Shown piece by piece: positions 26,327 to 36,800 of a DNA stretch of 64,000 bases (its first letter is position 1; each line of letters opens with the position of its first letter). Under the pieces are notes generated by a model. It was not told the DNA's origin, searched no databases, and worked only from the letters and a program-made list of their open reading frames with translations. Source of the stretch: UTCHB3 sp964531325 (GTDB taxonomy: Bacteria; Bacteroidota; Ignavibacteria; Ignavibacteriales; Ignavibacteriaceae); assembly GCA_964531325.1 (NCBI GenBank), contig CAZHCW010000015.1, positions 29,977 to 93,976 of the forward strand. Direction: 5' to 3'. A program made the translations under genes and the position numbers.

Positions 26327-27259
26327 ATGCAGCTAAAAACTAAACATCTACTCGGCTTGGAGAATGTTAGCAGTTCCGACATTCAAACAATTCTCGATAC
26401 AGCCGTCTCCTTCAAGCAAGTTCTTGAAAGGCCAATAAAAAAAGTTCCAACTCTTCAGGGTAAAACTGTCGTAAACCTTTTTTATGAAAACTCAACCCGT
26501 ACTCGAATTTCATTTGAACTTGCAGAGAAGCGACTCTCCGCAGATTCGGTCAACTTCTCGGTTTCTGGCTCCAGTGTCTCTAAAGGCGAAACCTTTAAAG
26601 ATACCGTAAGGAACATTGAAGCAATGAAAGTTGACATGATTGTGGTGAGGCATGCTTCTGCCGGTGTTCCACAATACCTGACAAAAATTTCCGATTCGGT
26701 GGTTATCAACGCCGGAGATGGGATCCATGAACACCCTACCCAGGCCCTTTTGGATATGTATTCGATCCGCGAAAAATTAGGCAAACTTGAAGGGTTAAAA
26801 GTTTGTATAGTTGGAGACATAGCCCATTCAAGAGTTGCTCTCTCAAATATTTTTGGTCTTCAGGCGATGGGAGCAGAAGTTTCGGTGTGTGGTCCTGCAA
26901 CACTAATCCCAAGAAATATCAGTGATCTTGGTGTGAAAGTAATAAACAATATTGATGAAGCGATTCAAGAAAATGATGTTCTTAATATCCTCAGAATTCA
27001 GCTTGAACGAAAAGCAAGAGCAGCTTTCCCATCCACGCGTGAGTACCACAAATTTTATGGTATCACTAAGGAGAGGATGGAAAAGAACAAAAAGGATGTG
27101 CTCCTTCTGCATCCGGGACCTATAAATCGTGGAGTGGAAATCTCTTCCGAGATGGCTGACGGAGAACACCAAATCATTCTTGAACAGGTTACCAACGGTG
27201 TGGCTGTTCGAATGGCAATTTTGTATCTTTTGGGAACAAGACAAGGCGAGGAAAATTAA
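26327..27259 (+). CDS. pyrB: Aspartate carbamoyltransferase catalytic subunit
   Basis: Catalyses carbamoyl phosphate plus aspartate to carbamoyl aspartate, the committed step of pyrimidine synthesis. It has 310 aa. The carbamoyl-phosphate loop FYENSTRTRISFELAEKRL (about 50-68), HPTQALLDMYSI (about 133-144) and the C-terminal LLHPGPINRGVEI are all intact. No pyrI follows, so it belongs to the class without a regulatory chain; PyrC is directly downstream with a 2-base gap, and a PyrB-PyrC complex is possible. Confidence 0.96.
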   Translation: MQLKTKHLLGLENVSSSDIQTILDTAVSFKQVLERPIKKVPTLQGKTVVNLFYENSTRTRISFELAEKRLSADSVNFSVSGSSVSKGETFKDTVRNIEAMKVDMIVVRHASAGVPQYLTKISDSVVINAGDGIHEHPTQALLDMYSIREKLGKLEGLKVCIVGDIAHSRVALSNIFGLQAMGAEVSVCGPATLIPRNISDLGVKVINNIDEAIQENDVLNILRIQLERKARAAFPSTREYHKFYGITKERMEKNKKDVLLLHPGPINRGVEISSEMADGEHQIILEQVTNGVAVRMAILYLLGTRQGEEN

Positions 27260-27261
27260 CA

Positions 27262-28545
27262 ATGCAAACATTACTCAAAAATCTCAGAATTATTGATACC
27301 ACTTTGAACATCGATCAAAAAGCTGATATCCTCATAGACAACGGGAACATCGAAAAGATTGGAGCAGGTATCGAGGTAAATGACTGGAATGTTGATATCC
27401 ACGATATGGAGGGATGTATTGCAGCTCCAGGCTTTATCGACATTCATGTCCATTTACGCGAACCGGGAAGAGAAGATGAAGAAACAGTAGTATCAGGATG
27501 TATGGGTGCAGCTGCAGGTGGATTTACAGCGATAGCAAGTATGCCAAACACCGATCCCGCCGCAGATGCTGCGGAAATAATTGAGTCGATAATTACCAAA
27601 GCTGCAAAAACACCGGTTGATGTTTATCCCATTGGAGCAGCTACGATTGAACGAAAAGGAGAAGTTCTCGCTCCCATCGGTGAACTCGTTGAAGCAGGTG
27701 CGGTTGCCTTCTCCGATGATGGAGTTGCCATAAAAACCGCAGGCATTCTCAGAAGAATAATGGAATATGCCTCCATGTACGATGCACCGGTGATCGAACA
27801 TTGTGAAGATGAATCGATGGCAGGAGGTTCGATGAACGAAGGGTTTAATTCCACCCGGTTTGGTTTAACTTCCATCCCATCAATCGCCGAGGAATTAACA
27901 GTGGCACGCGATATCATGATGGCTGAATATACCGGAGCAAAAGTACATATCGCCCATATCTCTACGGCAAAAGCGGTTCAACTTGTGAGAGAAGGAAAAG
28001 CAAAAGGGATCAAAGTTACTGCAGAGGTAACCCCTCATCACTTCACTCTGACCGATGATTCACTTGCCGGTTATGACACAAACTTTAAAATGAATCCCCC
28101 TCTTCGAACAAAAAATGATGTTTTAGCAATGCTTGAAGGTCTCAAAGACGGAACCATCGATTGCATTGCTTCAGATCATGCCCCACACGCTATCGAAGAA
28201 AAAGAGATGGAGTTCGAATATGCCCCCAACGGAATCCTTGGGCTTGAAACCACTTTAGGGCTAACTCTAAACAACCTCTACCATGAAGGTGTATTATCAA
28301 TTTCACAGATAATCGAAAAACTTGTGGTAAACCCAAGGAACATCCTCGGAATACCCGTCCCGGTTATTCGTGAAGGCGAAAAAGCCAACCTTACTATTTT
28401 TAATCCTGACAAGGAATACAAAGTAAGAGTGGCAGGATTTAAATCCAAATCACGCAATTCACCTTTCGATGGTTACACCCTGAAGGGCGCTCCTGTTGCA
28501 ATCTTTAATAAAGGTAAATTAGTGCTTTCTCAAGTGGCAGGATAA
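27262..28545 (+). CDS. pyrC: Dihydroorotase
   Basis: Zinc amidohydrolase that cyclises carbamoyl aspartate to dihydroorotate. Its 427 aa fit the longer type I form found next to pyrB. The metal motif DIHVHLREPGREDEE (about 54-68), the His in VIEHCEDE and VHIAHIST, and the Asp in CIASDHAPHA are all present. It is the last gene of the pyr operon and is closed by a strong terminator 6 bases after the stop codon. Confidence 0.96.
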   Translation: MQTLLKNLRIIDTTLNIDQKADILIDNGNIEKIGAGIEVNDWNVDIHDMEGCIAAPGFIDIHVHLREPGREDEETVVSGCMGAAAGGFTAIASMPNTDPAADAAEIIESIITKAAKTPVDVYPIGAATIERKGEVLAPIGELVEAGAVAFSDDGVAIKTAGILRRIMEYASMYDAPVIEHCEDESMAGGSMNEGFNSTRFGLTSIPSIAEELTVARDIMMAEYTGAKVHIAHISTAKAVQLVREGKAKGIKVTAEVTPHHFTLTDDSLAGYDTNFKMNPPLRTKNDVLAMLEGLKDGTIDCIASDHAPHAIEEKEMEFEYAPNGILGLETTLGLTLNNLYHEGVLSISQIIEKLVVNPRNILGIPVPVIREGEKANLTIFNPDKEYKVRVAGFKSKSRNSPFDGYTLKGAPVAIFNKGKLVLSQVAG

Positions 28546-28550
28546 ATTCA

Positions 28551-28587
28551 AAAGGCAGCCGGATACCCCACCGGTTGCCTTTTTTTA
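28551..28587 (+). terminator. Terminator of the pyr operon
   Basis: AAAGGCAGCCGG pairs with CCGGTTGCCTTT (one G:T pair) around a 6-base loop, followed by a T run. Confidence 0.88.
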
Positions 28588-28670
28588 CTATAAATTATAC
28601 ATCTGTTCAAATTTCTGTACAATCATATCTCCTCTCCTCCCCCATTTTTAAACAAATATCAATCTTTTTT

Positions 28671-28687
28671 TTGGCACGCTTCTTGAT
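28671..28687 (+). promoter_or_regulatory. Sigma-54-type (-24/-12) promoter
   Basis: TTGGCACG, four bases, then TTGAT. The -24 element is a perfect consensus, the spacing from GG to the -12 dinucleotide is the required 10 bases, and the -12 box reads TTGA instead of TTGC. It is preceded by a T run. It lies 38 bases before the lipoprotein ATG at 28725. Confidence 0.55.
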
Positions 28688-28724
28688 GCTTATAGTACAG
28701 AAACTTTTAACACGAGGCTATAAC

Positions 28725-29534
28725 ATGAAAAAGACAACATTATTTTTAGTAATTTCAGCAACAGTATTGCTGATCTCGGGATGCAGATGGAGAACAGATT
28801 CTTTTGTCGATCCAATTTACGATGACAGAGCACCTCAGGCACCAAGAAATGTAGAAATATTTAACGGCGACAGAGTTGCCACAGTGATTTGGGATCACAG
28901 TCCCGACTCTGATGTAAAAGGTTACAGGGTTTATTCTGCTTCATCTTTCAATGGAAGATATGAATATATAGCAACTGTTTATGGAACACAGTATGATGAT
29001 TACGGTGTTAAAAACGGAAGTAAATACTTCTACGCAGTAACTGCTTACGACTATAACGGGAACGAGTCTGATCTGAGTTACGAATATGCTTATGCAGTTC
29101 CAAGACCTGAAGGATTTGGAAAAGTCCTCAACGAAGCAACCTCTTTCCCTGCATCGTCAGGATACGATTTCTCAGGATACAGAACTGTAGCCTGGAACTC
29201 ACAAGACGCCGATGTGTTCTTTGAAAAAGTTGATGGAATCTATTACCTCTCAGTCTTTGATGACACTGACATCCAGGACATGGGAAGCACCAGAGACATC
29301 TACGACATCGCTTTTGCACCTGAAACAGGCTGGGCACCTAACAAAACCGTAAAAGCAGTACCAGGAAGAACTTATGTTCTCTGGCTGTGGGACAACACCT
29401 ACGCTAAAATAAGAGTAAAAACAATAACAGCCGACAGACTTGTATTCGACTGGGCTTATCAGACAGTAGAAGGTGAACCACAATTGAAACCGGTTATTAC
29501 CAAAGGTCAAAGAAAACTCTCAAGAGTTCAATAA
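28725..29534 (+). CDS. Lipoprotein with fibronectin type III domain
   Basis: 269 residues from ATG 28725, chosen because GAGG precedes it and a lipoprotein signal follows (LLISGC, Cys about residue 21); an in-frame start at 28575 would put a long unrelated leader across the promoter. Residues about 36-125 form one fibronectin type III domain (APQAPRNVEIF to YAVTAYDYNGNESD). The C-terminal about 140 residues are beta-rich and not recognised. Probably anchored in the periplasm or at the cell surface. Expression from the sigma-54-type promoter at 28671 is likely from position. Confidence 0.75.
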   Translation: MKKTTLFLVISATVLLISGCRWRTDSFVDPIYDDRAPQAPRNVEIFNGDRVATVIWDHSPDSDVKGYRVYSASSFNGRYEYIATVYGTQYDDYGVKNGSKYFYAVTAYDYNGNESDLSYEYAYAVPRPEGFGKVLNEATSFPASSGYDFSGYRTVAWNSQDADVFFEKVDGIYYLSVFDDTDIQDMGSTRDIYDIAFAPETGWAPNKTVKAVPGRTYVLWLWDNTYAKIRVKTITADRLVFDWAYQTVEGEPQLKPVITKGQRKLSRVQ

Positions 29535-29570
29535 TCTTAAACCGGATTAAAAAAATAAAGCTGCAACGAA

Positions 29571-30014
29571 ATGAAAAAGTATCTCAAAATAACTCTAATA
29601 ATCTGGCTCCTGTCTCTTACGGCAGGAGCTCAGGTTTCAAACCTCACAGATAAATCCAAAAGTTTTAGAAGCATACCTGAACCCAAAGAAGTTTTCTTCG
29701 ACCTGGAAATCGGGTTAAAACATGGTGATCCTTCAAAATTTTCAAAATATTTATCAGAAAATTCATATATAAGTCTTCCTAATGGTGTTTCTGGTTATTT
29801 TAGCAGTAACCAATCTTTTTATATTTTGAAAGACTTTTTTAAATCTTTTGATCCTGTTAATTTCAGCTTTTCGCAAACGGGTGGAAAGAAGAATCCGGTT
29901 GCTACCGGCGGGCTTATCTATGAGTTAAATGGAAAAAGAGAACATGCCATCGTTTATATCACCCTGCAATATGAGAGTAGTTCTTGGAGGGTAACTCAGC
30001 TAACGGTAAATTAA
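29571..30014 (+). CDS. DUF4783-like secreted protein
   Basis: 147 residues with a signal peptide (1-20, SLTAGAQ). The remainder fits the DUF4783 pattern of Bacteroidota: a helix with GLKHGDPSKFSKYLSEN, then FYILKDFFKSFDPVNFSF, and a closing beta-sheet, an NTF2-like small fold. Function unknown. Its 3' end overlaps the annotated start of the following kinase by 31 bases, so the two are likely co-transcribed. Confidence 0.6.
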   Translation: MKKYLKITLIIWLLSLTAGAQVSNLTDKSKSFRSIPEPKEVFFDLEIGLKHGDPSKFSKYLSENSYISLPNGVSGYFSSNQSFYILKDFFKSFDPVNFSFSQTGGKKNPVATGGLIYELNGKREHAIVYITLQYESSSWRVTQLTVN

Positions 30015-33000
30015 GTTTTGCCTCTGTTAAAAGTTTACTAAAAACATACCGGAAGACCGCTTTGCTGCTGTCTTCCGGCTTTTTATTTTCACTTCTTATT
30101 CTTATTTCCTCTCCCCTCCCCGATTCTAAAGCTACTAAGCTCGATAAAAATCAAATCGACGAAATCAGACAAAAGATTAATGACAGATTTATCACTGAAA
30201 CCAACGGGATTGAAGAATTTCAAAACAAACTGATCGAAAATATTTCGAAGTGGGGCATCGGAGCCATCACGAGAACCACAGACGACAACTTTTTATCATC
30301 TGTTTATGATTCTGCAAATAATTTTATTGCCGGCTATTCTCTTTTATCAAAAATCACCAAGGATGAATTTAGATCTATCGACAATCAAAGGCTGTTTGTA
30401 AAAAGAAATGCAATTTTCTCATGGCTGTGTTCAGGAAAACAGATTAAAATAAAGAACAAATCGTTTTATTTAGTCACCGCTTCCGTTCTTGAGAAGAATT
30501 ACATCCTGAAAAATCAGTATAACCTGAATGGAGCACTTTTTGATGAATTAAAAAAGGAATTTAATGTAGATATTACGCTTGCAGATGGAAAAGATGACCC
30601 TTCAAATCAGCTCGTATTTTCGGATCAAAATCAACAAATACTTTCTATTCGTCTCTCTTTTCCACAAAATCTGGTGGAGACCACCTCTATAACGGTTACA
30701 TTGGCAAGGTTATTACTTTTTCTTTCTTCGATAACTTTATTCATTCTGGTCATCTATTTATTACTTAAATCCCTGATTTTTTCCTTAAAATCGAATGTCA
30801 ACAAGAAGATTTCCTTTCCGCCACTGGTCATCGATCTTCTCTTGTTGATTGTGATTGTGTTGGTCAGAATATTTTTGCTCGAGTTTGAAGCCGGAAAACT
30901 ACTCGGTCTTTCAGTTTTTGATAATGCTGCAAATTACTCTTCACCTTTTGGTTTTGGAGTTGCAAAATCACCTGTCAATCTGCTGATTACAACATTTCTT
31001 GGTGCATTGTTCGCGGTGTTCCTTATTTTTAATCACTATAAAAATCAGGCGAACCACCATTTCTCAATCTTCCGGTTGATTATCTCAATCATAACCGGAA
31101 CTGCCGGATTGATACTGACCACCAGAGCACTGGCTGCAGTCCAGAGAAGCATTGTTTATGATAGTTCGCTCCGTTATTTCCTCGGTGATTCAATTATCCC
31201 CGGAAAGGATGTAACATTGATGAATGTTTGTATTGTACTTGCCTCTTTCACATTCATAGCACTTGCAACATTGATGCTACATCGGTTAATAGAATCCTGG
31301 ATTAATTTGTTTGAAAAAATTCCCGGAGAAAAATCGAGAAAAATTTCATCACGAGTTTTAACACCCGCAGGCTGGATAGTACCGGGGGTCATCTTTACAC
31401 TCTATTTCGCCACTCAGGATAGCGAGTTGATTCCTACTCTTCCCTCTTTATTGTTGATGATTGCCCTCCTGATTTCAGTAGTTTCCTTCAGGAAAAACCG
31501 GTCGTCAATCGTTCTAAATCTGTTGATTATATCGCTTGCTGCTTCTGTTGCTTCGATAATTTTATTGAGCAAGTTTAACGAGGACCTCGAAAAAGATTCA
31601 CTTAAAAAAATTGCGCTTGAAATAAACCGGCCAACAACCACTTTTATGAGATTTTTAGTGCAGCAATCACTCTCTGTTGCTCTTAAACAAAAATTTGAAA
31701 CTCCGTCTGGCGAACAAGGACTTGAGGGAATGGCTTTCAGAATCTGGTCAGGAAGTATCCTGAACGGAGAAGTATTTCCGTGCAAGATCACTATCTACAG
31801 AGGAAAAGAAAAAATAGACATTTTCTCTCCGTTTGGCATTCCGGCATTAAACGATTTTGAAGATACTCCCGATTCCTCAATCACAGACATAAGTATCAAG
31901 GAGAAAGAAATTGCAGATGGTAGTATAATTTCCGGGGCAATCCCCGTTTCAATAGACGATTCAACCGGTTTTTTCACTGTAGTTTCAATTTTACGGCGGG
32001 ATTTTCAAGTTCCCGGAGCAGGAATCCCCGAGTTCCTGCGTCCCGACGCAAACCCGGTAAATGATATCATCGATCTAAGAAGAATGTCGATCTTTAAGTT
32101 TAGTAACAAGTCACCCAAGGGCAATTTTGGTGAATTACAGTTGCCCGAGAGAGTATTAAATTCTATCAATCAAAAGGTGGCAGACGGTCTTCATGAAGAA
32201 ATGTTCAGGACAGTAGTGGATGGATCAGAAGCAAGTGTATTTTTCTCATTTTCACTTCTCGATGAAAGTGAGCAACTTACAATCCTCATATTAAAGGATA
32301 AAGACCCTGTGAGGATACTTTTTAACTTTTTTAAACTGTTTTTTCTCCATTCCATTTTCATATTTTCGTTACTTGTAATTTTTATCCTGCTAAAAATAAA
32401 AATTATTACATCAAATTTTTACAGATTCCGATTTCAGCTAACAGCCAGTTTTCTGGTTATCTCAACTATTCCAATTCTCGCTCTCGGGATTTTCAACCGT
32501 GATAATCAGGCATCTGCTGATGAAAAAAACCGTTATTTAACCCTCAAGTCAAGGTCGGAAAAAGTGAAACAGATGATCCAAAGCAGGGATTCTGCCTCAA
32601 ACTCTCCGCTCCCGATGGGTATTCCTTTTATTCTCTACAAGAATGGAATTGAATACAAGATTTCAGCCAACGAGTTAAGAGCTCCATTTATTCCATCACT
32701 TTCAATGCTACCGGCATCAGTTTCAGGAACGGTCTCCCTCAAAGATGTTTTTCTTGCACAGTCTATCGACAAGTATAAATATTATTCACTCTCGCGCTCA
32801 TGGTTCCTGGGAAATGATGTTTATTCTGTACTTGTAAATGACATCTCAGACAGGGATGAGCAATCTCTCTCGATGCTTGAATTTGATGTTTTTCTTTTTG
32901 GTGTTTATTCACTTGCTATTATTTTAACCACACTCTTTGCAACCGTGCTTTCGGGAAGGATTTCTTCACCAATTATCAAATTAACGCGAGTGGCAAATTC

Positions 33001-33784
33001 AGTGGCACTCGGAAACTTCGAGTATGAAATTTCTTCCTCAAGCAGAGGCGAAATTGGAGAGCTTATTCGTGGATTCAGATATATGACAGATGAATTACGG
33101 AAAAACCAGGATGAAATAGCTCTTCTCGAAAGGGAAGCAGCCTGGAAAGAGATGGCAAAACAGGTTGCCCATGAAGTTAAAAACCCCCTGACTCCAATGA
33201 AATTAAGCGTACAACATCTCCTCTCGGCTCAAAAGGACAATGCTCATAATCTACCGGCTCTAACAGAAAAAATTCTGAACTCCTTGCTAAAACAGATTGA
33301 AATCTTAAATCAGACTGCGTCTGAATTCTCCAAATTTGCTAAAATGCCAGGATTTGAACCCCATAAAATTGAAATTGTTTCCCTGATTTCAGAAATAAAA
33401 GACCTTTACACGGGATCACCAACCAGATTAATTTTTGCGACTTCCCTTTCCGAAGCTTTGATTAATGGAGATGAATCCTTTTTTAAAAGATCTATCATAA
33501 ATCTGATCAGAAATGCTGTACAGGCAGGAGCTTCTTCTGTTACTCTTTCCTTGTCTTTAATCGGTAACCAATATGAGTTAATGGTTTCTGATAATGGGAA
33601 AGGAATTTCTGCTGAAAATAGAGACAAAATTTTTGAGATCAATTTTACGACTAAAGCTACCGGAACAGGATTGGGACTTAAACTTACACGAAGATTTGTG
33701 GAATCTGCAGGAGGTTCAATTGAACTGCTCGATAAAAAACCCGGAACACATTTTAGAATTACTTTCCCTGTTTTTAATGATTAA
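29984..33784 (+). CDS. Very long NtrY-like membrane histidine kinase
   Basis: 1266 residues. A first helix (about 28-45) and a cluster of further membrane helices (about 240-520) frame a poorly conserved sensor; two more helices near 785-805 and 965-990 flank a second extracytoplasmic sensor; then HAMP (about 990-1045), HisKA with His1063 (AKQVAHEVKNPLTPMKLS, the NtrY-type H box) and HATPase (NLIRNAVQAG, DNGKGISAEN, GTGLGLKL). NtrY-like kinases usually signal to NtrC-family regulators, so the regulator at 9796 is a possible partner. The start is TTG 29984; a later TTG near 30062 is also possible. It is much longer than typical NtrY (about 750). Confidence 0.85.
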   Translation: MEGNSANGKLSFASVKSLLKTYRKTALLLSSGFLFSLLILISSPLPDSKATKLDKNQIDEIRQKINDRFITETNGIEEFQNKLIENISKWGIGAITRTTDDNFLSSVYDSANNFIAGYSLLSKITKDEFRSIDNQRLFVKRNAIFSWLCSGKQIKIKNKSFYLVTASVLEKNYILKNQYNLNGALFDELKKEFNVDITLADGKDDPSNQLVFSDQNQQILSIRLSFPQNLVETTSITVTLARLLLFLSSITLFILVIYLLLKSLIFSLKSNVNKKISFPPLVIDLLLLIVIVLVRIFLLEFEAGKLLGLSVFDNAANYSSPFGFGVAKSPVNLLITTFLGALFAVFLIFNHYKNQANHHFSIFRLIISIITGTAGLILTTRALAAVQRSIVYDSSLRYFLGDSIIPGKDVTLMNVCIVLASFTFIALATLMLHRLIESWINLFEKIPGEKSRKISSRVLTPAGWIVPGVIFTLYFATQDSELIPTLPSLLLMIALLISVVSFRKNRSSIVLNLLIISLAASVASIILLSKFNEDLEKDSLKKIALEINRPTTTFMRFLVQQSLSVALKQKFETPSGEQGLEGMAFRIWSGSILNGEVFPCKITIYRGKEKIDIFSPFGIPALNDFEDTPDSSITDISIKEKEIADGSIISGAIPVSIDDSTGFFTVVSILRRDFQVPGAGIPEFLRPDANPVNDIIDLRRMSIFKFSNKSPKGNFGELQLPERVLNSINQKVADGLHEEMFRTVVDGSEASVFFSFSLLDESEQLTILILKDKDPVRILFNFFKLFFLHSIFIFSLLVIFILLKIKIITSNFYRFRFQLTASFLVISTIPILALGIFNRDNQASADEKNRYLTLKSRSEKVKQMIQSRDSASNSPLPMGIPFILYKNGIEYKISANELRAPFIPSLSMLPASVSGTVSLKDVFLAQSIDKYKYYSLSRSWFLGNDVYSVLVNDISDRDEQSLSMLEFDVFLFGVYSLAIILTTLFATVLSGRISSPIIKLTRVANSVALGNFEYEISSSSRGEIGELIRGFRYMTDELRKNQDEIALLEREAAWKEMAKQVAHEVKNPLTPMKLSVQHLLSAQKDNAHNLPALTEKILNSLLKQIEILNQTASEFSKFAKMPGFEPHKIEIVSLISEIKDLYTGSPTRLIFATSLSEALINGDESFFKRSIINLIRNAVQAGASSVTLSLSLIGNQYELMVSDNGKGISAENRDKIFEINFTTKATGTGLGLKLTRRFVESAGGSIELLDKKPGTHFRITFPVFND

Positions 33785-33885
33785 CCAACTTATGATTGGG
33801 TTTTCAGGAATTAGTTTAAACTTCTGTCACTTTTTTTACCAATTCAGAAATTGGATAATAATTCGAACATATTGAGGACATATAA

Positions 33886-36800
33886 ATGGCAACTCTAACT
33901 AATCAACAGAAATTAGCTTCAGGATTGGATAACCATATTCTGGTTACTGCCAATGCAGGATCAGGCAAAACCAGAGTGCTTGCCGGTAGATTTGTTGATG
34001 CGCTTCTAAATGAAAATGTGAGGGTAAATGATCTCGCAGCTATTACATTTACCGATAAAGCCGCCTCTGAATTGTATGCCAAAATACGACTTGAACTAAC
34101 CACTTTGTATGCCTCAACAGATGATGTTGCCTTAAAAAACCGAATTAACAACCTGATAAAAGACCTGATTAACTCAAATATTTCCACTATTCACTCTTTT
34201 TGTTCCGGGCTTCTTAAAGAGTATGCAGTAGAAGCAGGAATCGATCCCGGGTTCACATTGGTTGATAAAAAAGCAGCACAAGAGCTATTAAATGATTCAA
34301 TTGATAAAGTGATAAGCGACTCGCTTGCAGATTCATCACTAAATCCGATAATCAAAAAGGTAATAAGACTCTTCAAAGGAACCGAAAACTTTAAACGGGC
34401 GCAGGCAGAAATGATTCGGAACAGAAAAAGAATGATGACCTGGCTTAACAATTTCGATGGTGACCCTGACTCCAATACAATTTATAAATACAGTCTTGAT
34501 AAAATCGAAGAATTCATCTCTATTCTCTTCCCCACTCTTGAACTACAGCTTTCGAAACTTGAAGAATTAAACAATTTTATCCTCGAGCAATCCGGTTCGC
34601 AGATCGCTGAGGCCGGACGATTACATCTTGATCGCTATCATTCTGCATCAGGTTTCTTAGAAAAATTTGCCCATCTCTCCAACTTTATTCACACAATTAA
34701 TACGAAATCGCAAACGCTAATCAAGTTGCGTTCCCAGCAGTACATTACAGCAAAGATATCAAAATTAATCCCATCTGAGAATGAACTTGAATATAGAGCG
34801 ATAAACGACAATCTTACCAGTATTTTCTTTCCGGCGACTGAATTTGATCTCACTTCTGAAAATAACCTGCTCATACTATTTTCAGAATACTCTCAACTGC
34901 TCAGCGAAACTTACAAAATGGTCTCAGATGAATTTGACAAAGCAAAAAAGAGGATTAATTGCATCGATTTTGAAGATATGTTAATCTTTACAGCCGATCT
35001 TCTTACAAAAGAGACTATAAGAAAAAATGTGACCGGCAAATTCAAATACATTATGATCGATGAATACCAGGATACCAATGATCTCCAGTTTGCCATATTT
35101 CTGCCAATTCTTGGAGATTTGAGTGCAGGTAATCTGTATGTTGTCGGTGATAAAAAACAAAGCATTTATGGATTCAGGGATGCAGACCTGAATGTATTTA
35201 ATAAAACTGCAAAAAAAATTACCGAAAACTCTGGTAACTCCGTAATACTTGAACATACTTTTCGTCTCTCGAAAGAGTTAACAGCATTTGTAAATAAAAT
35301 TTTCCCTTCCATTTTTTCGACATATAATCCACTTTTTGATGGATCAAATGAACAATTTGTTAACAAACGACTCCTTACGAGTGCAGTTGACTATGAGGAT
35401 ACAACCTTTTTCGATATAAATAAACATTACAAAAAAAGTGAAATATCCTTTTTGATAAATCGCGAGAAGAGTGCAGCAAAGAAAAAATCTGAAGGAGAAT
35501 TTATCGAAGAAAAATCGGTGTTGTCTCCTGATGAAAAAGAAGCAAAACTTTTAGTGTCTCACCTTGCCAACCATTTCAAGGAAATTTGCGAATATAACAA
35601 TAATAGTGCCGAAGAGAAACTTTCCGTTGCGATTTTAACGAGAAAAAGGGATGATTTTGTTTTCCTCGAGAGAGCTCTCGCCGAGGTAAATATCCCTTAT
35701 GAACTTATGGGAGGTAAAAGATTTTATCAACATCAGGTTGTGCAGGACATCTCACTGATTTTTCGGTTTATCACCGATCCTGATGATGATTTTACTCTCT
35801 ATTCTCTCCTTAGATCTCCATTCTTCTCATTTTCAGATGAAGACCTGTTGATAATTTCTCAAGTGCCGGGTACCACGGTTTTTTCAAAACTTGGCTTTCC
35901 CGGCGTGGCGGAGGAAAAAGTTTACTCAAAAGCATTCATTCTTTTGACACATTTAAAAAGTCTCTCACTTGAAGCCAGACCGTATGAGATAATCGATTTT
36001 ATGTTGAGTAAAACCCCATACCTCGCCGTAATTCAAAACCGTCAAAACGGAAGACAATATCTTTCAAATGTTCGTAAAATTTTATCACAATCGATAGAAT
36101 TTGAGGAGTCACCTTTTAATTCGGTCTTCGACTACAATGAATACCTGACCGGTTTAATTTCCCTCGAAGAAGATGAAACTCAGGCTCCACTTGCTCTCGA
36201 CGAAATGAGTGTTAAGATAATGACAATTCATCAGGCGAAGGGGCTGGAGTTTACAACTGTTTATATCTTTGCTGCGGGAGACCCTGCATTCTACACCGCA
36301 ACTCAAAAGGAAAACTCTCTTGCTGTTAACAAAGAACTCGGTCTGATATTTAAAGTACCCGAAACTGAGGATATTTTTTATAAAAGTAAAGAAAGTTTAC
36401 ACTTTCGCCTTGCTGAGTATTGGAGGAGTCAAGTTTCAATTGAGGAAGCAAAACGTGTTCTTTATGTTGCAATCACAAGGGCTGCAAACAATCTTATTAT
36501 TTGTGGAACGGTTAAAGACGATAAACCCCAAAAAAAATCTTTCCTTGAAATGGTATTCCGGGCTCTAAATCTGGATATGATCCCGGAGAACGACCTTTCC
36601 TTCCAAGTCAGTAACATGAAAATTGCAAAAAATATTGATGACACAGTGGTTGAAATGGTTGCAGAAGATTTTGACCTCGAAATAAATTTTATATATGACT
36701 TCGATTCGACGGAATCAAGTTTCACTTCAAAACAAAATCAACAACTTCGTAAAGATTTTCACATTCATCCGGAAAGTATTCCAAAACTATATTCCGACGA

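Noticed and set aside
28575..28724. Upstream in-frame extension of the lipoprotein gene
   Set aside because: It would read across the pyr terminator flank and the promoter, and would bury the lipoprotein signal peptide.
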